DNA of 64,000 nt, taken from positions 248,001-312,000 of the forward strand of contig NZ_ABCK01000001.1 in NCBI RefSeq assembly GCF_000170755.1. The letters are read 5' to 3'. Positions 1 to 8,624 of this stretch are shown here, one piece after another (position 1 is the stretch's first letter; each line of letters begins with the position of its first letter). The notes beneath the pieces were generated by a model, which was given only the letters and a program-made list of their open reading frames with translations, ran no database searches and was not told where the DNA came from. The stretch comes from Lentisphaera araneosa HTCC2155 (GTDB taxonomy: Bacteria > Verrucomicrobiota > Lentisphaeria > Lentisphaerales > Lentisphaeraceae). Position numbers and translations under genes: made by a program.

Positions 1-1
1 T

Positions 2-703
2 GATGGAAGCTCACTCAAAGATTTAATTTATACGCAGCAGAATAACTTAGCTGAGCGAACTTTAATCGTGGAAAACCAACGTCTTGTGACACCCGAAAAA
101 TGGCGCCGCTGCTCAGTCATGTACAAGGACTGGAGACTCGTGGATGGCAAAGAACTTTATAAGTTAAGCAGTGACCCTGAACAGAAGAACGACATTGCTA
201 AATCACACCCGGAAATTGTTGCTCGTTTAAGAGAGACTTATGAACAATTTTGGATGAGTACTTCTGCCGACCATCACCTCAACTCATCAATCATTGTTGG
301 TTCTGAAAAAGAAAACCCCCTCACACTCACCAGCCATGATCTTTTAAGTTCAAAAACCCCCTGGAATCATCGCCAGGTTGAACAAGGGATGAAAACTCGA
401 GGTAAATGGATGCTCAAAGTTGCTGAAGCTGGAAAATACAAAATAACTTTCAGTCGTTGGCCCAAAGAACTGGATAAACCCATCAATTCCGATGGCGGAG
501 TCAAAGGCAAAATCATCCATGCGCAATCGGCCCACCTTGAAATACAAGGACAAAAGAGAAGTACCAAGCTATCTACTCAGGATAAGTCAATAAGTTTCAC
601 CATAGAACTCAAACAGGAACTCTCTGAACTCGTCACCGAATTTCAATTGACCGACGGCAGCTTCATGTCAGCTTATTACTGTTATGTAGAACTTATCGAA
701 TAA
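2..703 (+). CDS. Sulfatase, C-terminal part (cut by window edge)
   Basis: The frame is open from base 2, so the start lies outside the window; the GTG at 68 is internal. The visible part has the usual end of an arylsulfatase-type protein (YKDWRLVDGKELYKLSSDPEQ, then a stretch ending in an aromatic-rich helix). About 120 residues of a beta-rich tail follow (KYKITFSRWP, LEIQGQ, SAYYCYVEL), as seen on some secreted sulfatases of PVC bacteria. The metal and formylglycine motifs are in the missing N-terminal part, so activity cannot be judged. Likely role: periplasmic or secreted desulfation of algal polysaccharide. The gene ends 70 bp before the intron-bearing repeat. Confidence 0.8.
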   Translation, partial: DGSSLKDLIYTQQNNLAERTLIVENQRLVTPEKWRRCSVMYKDWRLVDGKELYKLSSDPEQKNDIAKSHPEIVARLRETYEQFWMSTSADHHLNSSIIVGSEKENPLTLTSHDLLSSKTPWNHRQVEQGMKTRGKWMLKVAEAGKYKITFSRWPKELDKPINSDGGVKGKIIHAQSAHLEIQGQKRSTKLSTQDKSISFTIELKQELSELVTEFQLTDGSFMSAYYCYVELIE

Positions 704-773
704 ACAATATGATTATCTCTTAAGGAATAGATCACTCTCCTACAGTCTAAGCTCGGAACGAGCGCCCCCCTGG

Positions 774-2662
774 ATAAGGGTAGGGAAAGCTCCTTGCGGA
801 GCCTCCCCTCCTTCCGAACCGTACGTGCGGATCTCCCGCATACGGCTCTCCGGTCAATGCTTACTCCGAAGAGACTGAGATTCCAATAGCCAAGCCTCTT
901 CCAGTGAAAAGAACCCTAGCTCTGCAAAGTATTTCTTGGTATATTTCCTGTTATCTATAAAGCGATGTGAACCTTTCTTACGATTGTACTTAGCGATAAT
1001 ACTTCGTAACCTTCGACGAAAGAAAGCATCAACTTCGAGCATAGCCCAACGATTTGAGTGTTTGAAGTACTCATACCAACCTTTGAGACTAGGCCTGAGA
1101 CCTTTAATGATTTCTTCTACCGATTGCCAGTTACAACGCCTCGTATGCTTTCGCACAGTGTCTTTCATTTTAGCCATACTCTGTTTTCTTGGCCACCTAT
1201 TTATCCTGCCCGTTCTTTTCGAGCGCTCAAAGTGATAACCTAGAAATTCAAAGTACTCATCCTGCTGATTCATGTCGGCAATTCGGGTTTTATCGGGATG
1301 GAGGTTCAGACCATGAGCCTTCATCCAACGCTTGATTTTGCGCAAGCCCCGCTTAGCCGATTTCGCATTATCACACATCACCAGAAAGTCATCCGCATAC
1401 CTTACGATTTCAAAGCCAGCCGCTGTCATCCTGTGGTCGAATTCATTGAGGTAAATATTGGCAAGTAGTGGGCTAATTACGCCTCCTTGCGGAGTCCCTT
1501 TCTCGGGCTCCCACTCCTTGATCCCATCAAATATTCCTGCTTTGAGGAAAGCTTCTATAAGATCTAGGGTCTTGCCATCGCTTATTTTCTCTTTGACTCG
1601 TTCCATGAGTTTGTCGTGCGGTATCATATCAAAGTAACTTTGAATATCCGCATCAATGACGTAGAGCTGTCCCTGCGTAAGTAGATGATGAACACGCCGA
1701 AGCGCATCTTTACATCCACGTTGCGGACGAAAACCAAAACTTTGTGTAGAAAAATCCACATCATATATCGGTTCAATAACATTCTTGAGCGCAGTCTGAA
1801 CAACTCTATCGCGCACGGTCGGTATTCCCAAAGCACGCGTTTTACCATCTGCTTTTGGGATCTCTACCCTGCGAACGCATTGTGGCAGGTAAGTCCCTGC
1901 CTGCAGTTGCTTCATCAATTGCTTTGTATTGTGCTCTAGCTCTGATTCGTAACGATCCAAGCTCACCATATCCACCCCGTGACTCCCGCCGTTTGCACGA
2001 ACAGATTCCCAAGCTTCTATAAGGTTTACTTCTCGCGCTACTTTATCTATTAAGCTATACCATTTCTTACCTTCAACTCTTGTTTCAAGAGTTCCCAGCA
2101 TCTGATCTGTCCAGACTGAAGTCGAGGCCCACGCACGAATTTCTTCGGTGCGCCCTAAGTGCTCCCATGTATGTTTAGTCATCTCTGACAATTGTTTCAC
2201 TCCTTCATTCTTTTCTTCTCAGTTTCATCTTCCTACTCTCCTTCGCTCTAACAGCTTTCACCGCCTTCTTCGCTACTATGAGAGCTCTGACTTCTGCATG
2301 CCTTATTGCACTGCACATGCAGATCTCCCTAATTAACGTCACACAACCTTCACCGCATTCCGTCTCCAACCACTCTATAGACTTCCTCTACTGCTTTGCT
2401 ACTCGCTGATATTCAGCATAGAGGATCTTCAGAATTACTCCTTATTATTATTATTTTCATTCCGTTCCAAGCTTCGCCACGCGATCGCAGGCTCGCCAGT
2501 ACTATAAAGCCGAATCGAGTTCGTCATCCTACGGACTGCTGCTTCGCCTTGCCTTGCTCTCCACCCCGCCTCACGACAACGCAGTTAGGTTCGACTACAA
2601 CATAATCAGCCTTTGTTGATGAGGACTTTCACCTCACTGATTGTGTGCGCTCTCAGGCGCAC
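774..2662 (-). mobile_element. Group II intron, IIC-like, complete, in a hairpin repeat
   Basis: On the minus strand the element starts with GTGCGCC (2662-2656) and carries a GUGAAAGUCC-type 5' domain nearby. It ends with a domain V-like hairpin (about 815-850, GAGCCGTATGCGG paired with CGCACGTACGGTTC) and a domain VI ending CCCTTAT at 774. Ends are fixed by comparison with empty sites: the flanks join to TTGGCGGTC/CCAGGGGGG, and the same unbroken junction occurs at about 2764-2781 and, with one change, about 3156-3173. The 5' exon ends in the stem-loop GCCAAGCT-GG-AGCTTGGC. This fits class C introns, which are known to insert after terminator-like hairpins. Length 1889 bp, typical of that class. 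Confidence 0.9.
854..2200 (-). CDS. ltrA: Group II intron reverse transcriptase/maturase
   Basis: A 448-residue protein encoded within the intron, with the reverse transcriptase core in order: IPKADGKTRALGIPTVRDR near residue 115, YVIDADIQSYFD near 180, GTPQGGVISPLLANIYLNEFD near 235, and the catalytic YADD near 268. A maturase/thumb region follows (LRPSLKGWYEYFKHSNR). No H-N-H endonuclease domain follows, as in class C intron proteins. It should splice the intron RNA and copy it into new sites. Reading frame and catalytic residues look intact, so the intron may be active. Confidence 0.95.
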   Translation of the reverse strand: MKQLSEMTKHTWEHLGRTEEIRAWASTSVWTDQMLGTLETRVEGKKWYSLIDKVAREVNLIEAWESVRANGGSHGVDMVSLDRYESELEHNTKQLMKQLQAGTYLPQCVRRVEIPKADGKTRALGIPTVRDRVVQTALKNVIEPIYDVDFSTQSFGFRPQRGCKDALRRVHHLLTQGQLYVIDADIQSYFDMIPHDKLMERVKEKISDGKTLDLIEAFLKAGIFDGIKEWEPEKGTPQGGVISPLLANIYLNEFDHRMTAAGFEIVRYADDFLVMCDNAKSAKRGLRKIKRWMKAHGLNLHPDKTRIADMNQQDEYFEFLGYHFERSKRTGRINRWPRKQSMAKMKDTVRKHTRRCNWQSVEEIIKGLRPSLKGWYEYFKHSNRWAMLEVDAFFRRRLRSIIAKYNRKKGSHRFIDNRKYTKKYFAELGFFSLEEAWLLESQSLRSKH

Positions 2663-3399
2663 GACCGCCAAGCTCCAGCTTGGCAATTGCGGACAACACT
2701 TCATCCACAGATTTCACTGATTAACTCAGATAATTAAAAATTGAGAATTAAAAATTGGAGCTCCCCCCTGGGACCGCCAAGCTCCTGCTTGGCAATTGCG
2801 GATAGAAAGACCGCTTTGCTGAGTGAACGCTCCGCTGAGTTACTAGTTGATAGTTATTAGTGGTAAGAATCTAAGCACTGAAAAACACGAAAGTACACAG
2901 AAAAATTAGAGTCAATTAGTGTGGATTAGTGGTTCCCTCAATTAAAAATTAAGAATTAAGAATTAAAAATTTAAGCGCAGCGACCCAGCTTTATTATTTT
3001 TGCATAAACTACTGTGAATTAGTTATATAAAAATATTTTTTAAGCGTCTCAGACGAGCTCACCACTCAGATAATTAAAAATTATTTTTTAAGCGTCTCAG
3101 ACGAGCTCATCACTCAGATAATTAAAAATTAAAAATTGAGAATTAAAAATTGGAGCTCCACCCTGGGACCGCCAAGCTCCTGCTTGGCAATTGCGGATAG
3201 AAAGACCGCTTTGCTGAGTGAACGCTCCGCTGAGTTACTAGTTGATAGTTATTAGTGGTAAGAATCTAAGCACTGAAAAACACGAAAGTACACAGAAAAA
3301 TTAGAGTCAATTAGTGTGGATTAGTGGTTCCCTCAATTAAACATTCAACATTTAAAATTAGATCGCAGCGTCATCGGTCCGAGCGTGCAAGAAATCACT
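2663..3399. repeat. Repeat-filled intergenic region with a 214-bp direct duplication
   Basis: No gene seen. A block of about 214 bp is present twice, at about 2733-2946 and 3126-3340, with one clear mismatch (CTCCCCCCT against CTCCACCCT). Each copy contains the hairpin GCCAAGCTCCTGCTTGGC, which is the empty form of the group II intron site. Two copies of the palindrome GCGTCTCAGACG lie between them (3044-3055 and 3092-3103). AT-rich strings of the type ATTAAAAATTGAGAATT recur. The segment GGTCCGAGCGTGCAAG at about 3376 recurs at about 11368. Confidence 0.85.
3044..3103 (+). repeat. REP-like palindromes, downstream of RAYT
   Basis: Two copies of GCGTCTCAGACG (arms CGTCT and AGACG around a single C), at 3044-3055 and 3092-3103. 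Each is preceded by a T-rich run and AA and followed by AGCTCA. The flanks give the element a direction, and all copies in the window point the same way. Confidence 0.85.
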
Positions 3400-4242
3400 C
3401 TAAGCAATAAATACTTCTTTATGAATTCTATCTTTCTCGATAATGAAACTATCTTTTAAAAGGCATATTGATCGTCCGGTAGACCAGCAAGAACTCTGAG
3501 AGTATATCAAGTTTAGCTCTGGGTCTCGATTGTATTCTTCGCTCTTAAATAAAGTTAAATCACATAAGATATCAGAATAGATTTTGTATACTTCTGCATC
3601 ACTTAAATCACCAAAGCCAAATTCATTTAATGCTGCAATAAGCTTATTCTTCATAATTAAGCCCAGCTTAGTTTTTCTATTACTTTCACTAAAAGAACAA
3701 AACTCATAATCCGCTGAATTGTTCACCATATGAGCTCGAACTGGATTGAGTTCGATGTATTGCAAACACCTTAGTAAGGCTTTACTATTCTTGAGCTGAA
3801 TTGCTTTGTAACAATGATTAAAAAGCTGCCCTCTTCTACGCTTTTCAAATTGTTGATTATACCAGGCTGTGAATCGCTTCTGTAGGTTGCCCATAAAATC
3901 CCCAAGGTCATTTAAACGCTTAGCAAATTTGCGTACTTCGCAAGTTCTAGCATCGGGAACTTCTTTGAGTGACTTATACTTTTTAAAGCGGTAGGCTACA
4001 TCCTTGAAACTCAGTTTAGATTCACGTTCCTTGCGTATTACGAAATGAGCATGCGTACTCATTATGCAGTAGTTAATCACTTCTAATTCATAAATGCTTT
4101 CCAACCAGAAAAGTAAATCACGTAAATAAGACTTATGCTTATGATCAAAGGCATAAGCCGTATTGCCTAAGGTATTATCCGGCACCTTGATAATAACGTG
4201 ATAGAAAACCACATCACTTTCCAAATCATATCGGCGTTTCAT
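3400..4242 (-). CDS. REP-associated tyrosine transposase (RAYT, Y1 family)
   Basis: A 280-residue protein of the Y1_Tnp/RAYT group. It has the HUH motif in MSTHAHFVI near residue 64, a KRFTAWYNQQ segment near 143 supplying the likely catalytic tyrosine, and LQYIELNPVRAHMV near 180, typical of this family. Known members nick single-stranded DNA at short palindromes (REPs). The start is supported by AGGAG 7 bases upstream. The gene is flanked on both sides by the palindrome GCGTCTCAGACG (two copies downstream, three upstream). Its own 5' flank is copied without the gene at 11413-11655, so it is the likely source of these repeats. Confidence 0.88.
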   Translation of the reverse strand: MKRRYDLESDVVFYHVIIKVPDNTLGNTAYAFDHKHKSYLRDLLFWLESIYELEVINYCIMSTHAHFVIRKERESKLSFKDVAYRFKKYKSLKEVPDARTCEVRKFAKRLNDLGDFMGNLQKRFTAWYNQQFEKRRRGQLFNHCYKAIQLKNSKALLRCLQYIELNPVRAHMVNNSADYEFCSFSESNRKTKLGLIMKNKLIAALNEFGFGDLSDAEVYKIYSDILCDLTLFKSEEYNRDPELNLIYSQSSCWSTGRSICLLKDSFIIEKDRIHKEVFIA

Positions 4243-4370
4243 TTTTATCTCCTTTCATTTCGGAGATAATTAATACGCTAATTTTTATTAGTGCAAATTT
4301 ATACGCCAAATTTAGCGTTATTCTTTTTGCATAAACTACTGTAAATTAGTTATATAAAAATATTTTTTAA

Positions 4371-4468
4371 GCGTCTCAGACGAGCTCATCAGTTATATAA
4401 AAATATTTTTTAAGCGTCTCAGACGAGCTCATCAGTTATATAAAAATATTTTTTAAGCGTCTCAGACG
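4371..4468 (+). repeat. REP-like palindromes, three tandem copies upstream of RAYT
   Basis: Copies at 4371-4382, 4414-4425 and 4457-4468 are spaced exactly 43 bp apart. Each unit is the string GTTATATAAAAATATTTTTT followed by AAGCGTCTCAGACGAGCTCA. They lie about 130 bp upstream of the RAYT start. Confidence 0.88.
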
Positions 4469-4483
4469 AGCTCATCCATTAGT

Positions 4484-4823
4484 AAGTCAATCCTAATCGA
4501 TGTTTCATTTTGATTAATAAAATAACCATTTATTATAATTGATGATCTTTTTGAATAGCTATATGTTTATCAATATTGAGATAACTAAACATAAGGATTA
4601 TTCATGTGGAAAAATGTATTCACGCTCGTCGAATTTGATGCCTCAAATAAAAGGCCTGCTTTCACTAAAAAAAATAGTATTCGGCTCTGTCAACCCTTAG
4701 TTTCCTCTAATTAGGAGAGTTCTATGTTAGCTTTAAAACAAAAAGATATATTTCGCTATAGCCTAGCTGATTTTGGGGGGGGGTAACCTTAACTTTCAAC
4801 TCATTGGCTTTTATCTCGCCTAT
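4484..4823 (+). pseudogene. Duplicated 5' end of the GPH transporter locus (broken)
   Basis: This 340-bp block is nearly identical to 7050-7389 (constant offset of 2566 bp). It contains the upstream region, the small ORF (4604-4714) and the first codons of the transporter from ATG 4724. In this copy a run of Gs near 4777 shifts the frame, producing a stop at 4784-4786. Similarity ends at about 4823, where unrelated sequence begins. From about 4835 a frame reads AFREIVESHYLALEKKAMTV and ends at a TAG near 4939; it may be another gene remnant but I do not recognise it. Nothing else is seen up to 4991. Confidence 0.85.
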
Positions 4824-4991
4824 TATCACCTGCGGCCTTTAGAGAGATTGTAGAATCACACTACCTGGCTTTAGAAAAAAAAGCAATGACAGTTCTAGAT
4901 ACAGCTTTGATAGTCTCGGCTATTTCTAGACTTAACACTTAGTCTTATAATAAAATATATGACCTTGAACTAAACAATAAAAGGACGTCAA

Positions 4992-6236
4992 ATGGGAACT
5001 TTAAATAAAAAATTTTCAATTATAGTTGCACTAGTAATATTTATGTCTATTAATCTTCATTCAACTGATGAACAACTTTTTTCAAAAACAAAGAGCTTTG
5101 ATAAATATGGTGGTTACCTAAATATTAAAAAGAAGGCTAAGGGATACTTTTATTTGGATCAATACAAGGGGAAGTCTTTTTTAATCACTCCTGATGGTTA
5201 TGCTTTCTTAAATATTGGATTGACTCACACAATGAATGTAAGCAGTAAACAGGACTCAAAAGTTGATTATCTGGAACATCATTGTAGTGGAAGTATGGAT
5301 TGTGCAAATAATGAAATATTTAAAAATTTTAATGATTGGGGTTTTAATAGCTTGAACTATGATCACGATTCAAGTACGAGAGTCAGGATTCCCTTTATGG
5401 CCAGTTCCTATCCAACGGGTAAGATAAGTTACTGGAGAGGAAAGGGAGTTGAGTTTCCAGACGTTTTTAGTTCAGAATGGAAGAAACAATCAACGGCTAT
5501 CCTTGAAAGGATGAAAAGAAATTATGGGGAAAATTCATTTATGATTGGGATTTACTGGTCGGATATGCCTAGTTGGGATTTGAAGGATACGAAAAAGGTG
5601 GCGGGCCGTACTTGGGTAGATGCCATACGGAGTCTACCAGAGGGGAGTGCGGGCAAAAAAGAATATGAAAAGTACTTGAAAAATAGGGGGGATGCCGCCA
5701 ATGATCAGGAGTTTTTAGTGATGATCGCAAGAGAAGTCTATTCTCATATTGGACCTATTACCAGAAAACTTTATCCCAATTCACTCATTTTTGGTGAACG
5801 TTATGCAGGAAGGTCGCTGGTCTATGATGTGATTAAAGAGGCTTTGCCGTATATTGATGTAATATCAGTACAACCAAGTGAAGAACATTTTAATCATGCC
5901 AAATTTGAGCAACTGTACAAAGAAATGAAAAAACCGATTATCATTTGTGATCACGCTGTTAGTTTTAAGACAAAAGATTTTAAAAAAATCATGTGGAAAA
6001 CAGTAGAAAATGAAGAGATTGCCTCTCAAAGTTATCTCAGTTATCTCGAGGCGATGAAACTACCTTTTATGATTGGTTATAACCGATGTCAATACATCGA
6101 TCGGTTTAAGAAAAATAAGGGAGGGGGGACTTTAAAACAAGGTCTTATCCGAGATGATGGCACGCCTTATGAAGAAATGGTGAACAAATTAAAAGGCTTA
6201 AACTGGCAGAATCATCAATACTTTTTAAAGCAATGA
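4992..6236 (+). CDS. Secreted clan GH-A-type glycoside hydrolase, agarase-like (GH50-type)
   Basis: A 414-residue protein with a signal peptide (residues 1-25) and AGGA before the ATG. Layout resembles agarase-type TIM barrels: GKSFLITPDGYAFLNIGL near 65, FNDWGFNSLNYD near 110, MIGIYWSDMPSWDL near 178, KPIIICDHAVSF near 318, and a conserved end MIGYNRCQYIDRF followed by GLIRDDGTPYEEMV. The positions where I would expect the two catalytic Glu residues read SD and CD here, so the catalytic pair may differ or be lost. Substrate is inferred (agar or a related galactan), consistent with the GH117 gene and sulfatases in the window. It lies between two copies of a 340-bp duplication. Confidence 0.55.
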   Translation: MGTLNKKFSIIVALVIFMSINLHSTDEQLFSKTKSFDKYGGYLNIKKKAKGYFYLDQYKGKSFLITPDGYAFLNIGLTHTMNVSSKQDSKVDYLEHHCSGSMDCANNEIFKNFNDWGFNSLNYDHDSSTRVRIPFMASSYPTGKISYWRGKGVEFPDVFSSEWKKQSTAILERMKRNYGENSFMIGIYWSDMPSWDLKDTKKVAGRTWVDAIRSLPEGSAGKKEYEKYLKNRGDAANDQEFLVMIAREVYSHIGPITRKLYPNSLIFGERYAGRSLVYDVIKEALPYIDVISVQPSEEHFNHAKFEQLYKEMKKPIIICDHAVSFKTKDFKKIMWKTVENEEIASQSYLSYLEAMKLPFMIGYNRCQYIDRFKKNKGGGTLKQGLIRDDGTPYEEMVNKLKGLNWQNHQYFLKQ

Positions 6237-6277
6237 TTTGGTTGATTTCATCGATCGTCTCCATACACATTGATAGG

Positions 6278-6470
6278 TTATTTAAATTTTGAAGGTGATG
6301 CTTTAATGAATTTCTTAAAAACTCTAGAGAAGTGATATCTGTCTTGAAAGTCCGTCATGCTTGCAATTTCTTCTATATTTAACTCTGAGTGATGTAGGTA
6401 TCCACAGGCCTTATCAATGCGAATATCGTTGATGTATTGGTGAGGTGTAGTTTTTAGAATTTTTTTTTAA
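6278..6470 (-). pseudogene. AraC-family regulator, C-terminal remnant
   Basis: The minus strand reads ILKTTPHQYINDIRIDKACG, then HHSELNIEEIASMTDF, then YHFSRVFKKFIKASPSKFK and a stop at 6278-6280. This is the end of an AraC/XylS DNA-binding domain (linker helix plus second helix-turn-helix). The frame can be followed back only to about 6470; no N-terminal domain or start codon is present. The intact gene probably regulated a neighbouring sugar locus. It is convergent with the agarase-like gene. The remaining stretch 6471-6795 holds no gene that I recognise. Confidence 0.75.
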
Positions 6471-6795
6471 TTAACGGATCCCCCTTTGAATGCTTGACTC
6501 TCAGAAGTGTTCGGCATCTAAAATGCTCTAATCTGAGGAGTCACAGAGAAAAAACATGAATGTTTTTCAGCGCTGCGATAAGAGAGTCAAAATTCGCGAT
6601 TTTCTTATTAGAAAACCTATCGAGCCTCCTATTGCGCCGTAGTTATCCATATTGCCTAAACAAGGGTGTCGGCTGGCTTCAAACCCAAAACATAGGCCTA
6701 TGTAACACTGTGGAAACCTAGATTACCACGGATGTAACACCTTGATTAACAGCGATAAATAACAACTATAATTATCATTATACCGCCTTATCTTC

Positions 6796-7062
6796 TTGAC
6801 TATGAGTAAGATAAATAAAATAGAAGAACGTGACCTGAAGCCTTGGTGTTTACTTGGCGAGTTCCGAAAGTCTGTGACTAAGGAACTTAAGCATCACCCT
6901 CGACATTCCTCGGAAGATGATCCACGTCGTAAATTACACTACCTCGAGTACGCGTCAGCAATTCTATTTACGCTTTTAAACCCTGTTGTGAAATCAATGC
7001 GTGGACTCTGTACGGCAAGCAGCCTGCTAAACGATGAAGATAATTTAGCAAGTCAATCCTAA
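6796..7062 (+). pseudogene. Transposase N-terminal fragment (IS4-like)
   Basis: An 88-codon frame reading LKPWCLLGEFRKSVTKEL and then EYASAILFTLLNPVVKSMRG. This resembles the N-terminal region of IS4-type transposases in which a conserved LLNPVV-S-RGL segment occurs. The frame runs straight into the start of the 340-bp duplicated block at about 7050, so the rest of the transposase is missing. No terminal inverted repeats were found. The family assignment rests on a short segment and is tentative. Confidence 0.5.
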
Positions 7063-7169
7063 TCGATGTTTCATTTTGATTAATAAACTAACCATTTATT
7101 ATAATTGATGATCTTTTTGAATAGCTATATGTTTATCAATATTGAGATAACTAAACATAAGGATTATTC

Positions 7170-7280
7170 ATGTGGAAAAATGTATTCACGCTCGTCGAAT
7201 TTGATGCCTCAAATAAAAGGCCTGCTTTCACTAAAAAAAATAGTATTCGGCTCTGTCAACCCTTAGTTTCCTCTAATTAG
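7170..7280 (+). CDS. Possible small ORF upstream of the transporter
   Basis: A 36-residue frame (MWKNVFTLVEFDASNKR at its start) with AAGGA a proper distance before the ATG, ending 9 bases before the transporter start. An identical copy exists at 4604-4714. It could be a leader peptide, a relic, or chance; conservation between the copies proves nothing because the whole block is duplicated. Not recognised. Confidence 0.3.
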   Translation: MWKNVFTLVEFDASNKRPAFTKKNSIRLCQPLVSSN

Positions 7281-7289
7281 GAGAGTTCT

Positions 7290-8624
7290 ATGTTAGCTTT
7301 AAAACAAAAAGATATATTTAGCTATAGCCTAGGTGACTTGGGGATTAACCTCAACTTTCAACTCATTGGCTTTTATCTCGCCTATTTTTATACTGATGTC
7401 TTTGGGATTTCAGCCGCTCATGTGGCAGGACTCTTTTTAGTAGCTCGAATCTGGGATGCGATCAATGACCCCATCATGGGCTTCATTGCCGATCATACCA
7501 AATCTCGTTGGGGTCGTTTTAGACCCTACATATTATTTGGTGCTATCCCACTCAATCTCATTTTACTCGCCTGTTTTTACACTCCCGAGCTCTCCGATAC
7601 TGGCAAGGTGATTTACGCCTATGTAACCTACATAACCCACGGTATCTGTTTTACCCTCGTAGCATTGCCCTATTCATCCATAAGTGCGGTTATGACCCAA
7701 GATCAACAAGAACGCGCCGTTATCTCTACCTATCGAATGTTTTTTGCCGTAGTCATTGCCCTCGGGATCATTGGCGTTGGTGTCAAACCCTTCGTCAATC
7801 TATTTGCCACTGAACAGCAAGGTTTCTTTGTAGCGGCCTGTGTCCTGGGTGCGAGTTCAGTCATCCTCTTATGGATTTCGTTTTTCTTCTCTAAAGAACG
7901 TGTCGAAGTACCCGCGGAGAAGTACCATCTCAAAGATATCATTCCCATCATCTTTAAAAATGATGCCTTACTCGTTTTAGCTGGCGCTATGTTACTCAAT
8001 ACCGCAGTTTGGGTGACCGGCAACGCTGTTGCACTCTATTACTTTAAATACGTCCTGGGTAACGCCGACCTACAATCTACTTTCTTTATGGTGATGCTCC
8101 CAGCCAATATGTTAGGCGCCTTGGTCACCCCCTTTATTACTAAGCGTTTTGGTAAGCTCAAAACCTTTATGTGGGCGAGTCTTGGAGTCGCTATTTTCTC
8201 TTTATCACGTCATTTCATTCCCGATGATCAACTCACACTTATTTTTGCAGTCTCGGGTATAAGTTCATTTGCCATGATGTTTTGCTCTATCGCTCAGTGG
8301 GGCATGTTACCCGACACGGTAGAGTATGGCCACTGGAAAACGGGTCAGCGTTCAGAAGGTATTCCTTTTGCCTTTTTCTCTTTTATGCAAAAATCTGCCA
8401 TGGCATTAGCAGGTAGCGTGGCGGCTTACGCCATGTTCTTAAGTGGTTATGAAGCTAATACGGTACTCACCGAAAGTGCGGATAGAACCATACGCTGGCT
8501 CTTCAATATTGTACCTGCGGTTTACTCCACCCTCTGTTTTATCGTACTCATGTTTTATAAAATTGATGGCCCTCTCTACAAAAAGATTATTACTGAACTT
8601 TCATCTAAAGAGGATAAATCATGA
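7290..8624 (+). CDS. GPH-family sugar:cation symporter (MFS)
   Basis: A 444-residue membrane protein with about 12 hydrophobic segments. It has the GPH (glycoside-pentoside-hexuronide) signatures DAINDPIMGFIADHTKSRWGRFRPYI (in part, near residues 67-92) and GMLPDTVEYGHWKTGQRSEG near 335. Such proteins import oligosaccharides or glycosides with Na+ or H+. The start has GGAG 6 bases upstream. Its stop overlaps the next gene's ATG (ATGA), and a GH10 xylanase follows, so the substrate is probably a xylo-oligosaccharide; this is inferred from context only. The 5' end is duplicated at 4724. Confidence 0.88.
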   Translation: MLALKQKDIFSYSLGDLGINLNFQLIGFYLAYFYTDVFGISAAHVAGLFLVARIWDAINDPIMGFIADHTKSRWGRFRPYILFGAIPLNLILLACFYTPELSDTGKVIYAYVTYITHGICFTLVALPYSSISAVMTQDQQERAVISTYRMFFAVVIALGIIGVGVKPFVNLFATEQQGFFVAACVLGASSVILLWISFFFSKERVEVPAEKYHLKDIIPIIFKNDALLVLAGAMLLNTAVWVTGNAVALYYFKYVLGNADLQSTFFMVMLPANMLGALVTPFITKRFGKLKTFMWASLGVAIFSLSRHFIPDDQLTLIFAVSGISSFAMMFCSIAQWGMLPDTVEYGHWKTGQRSEGIPFAFFSFMQKSAMALAGSVAAYAMFLSGYEANTVLTESADRTIRWLFNIVPAVYSTLCFIVLMFYKIDGPLYKKIITELSSKEDKS

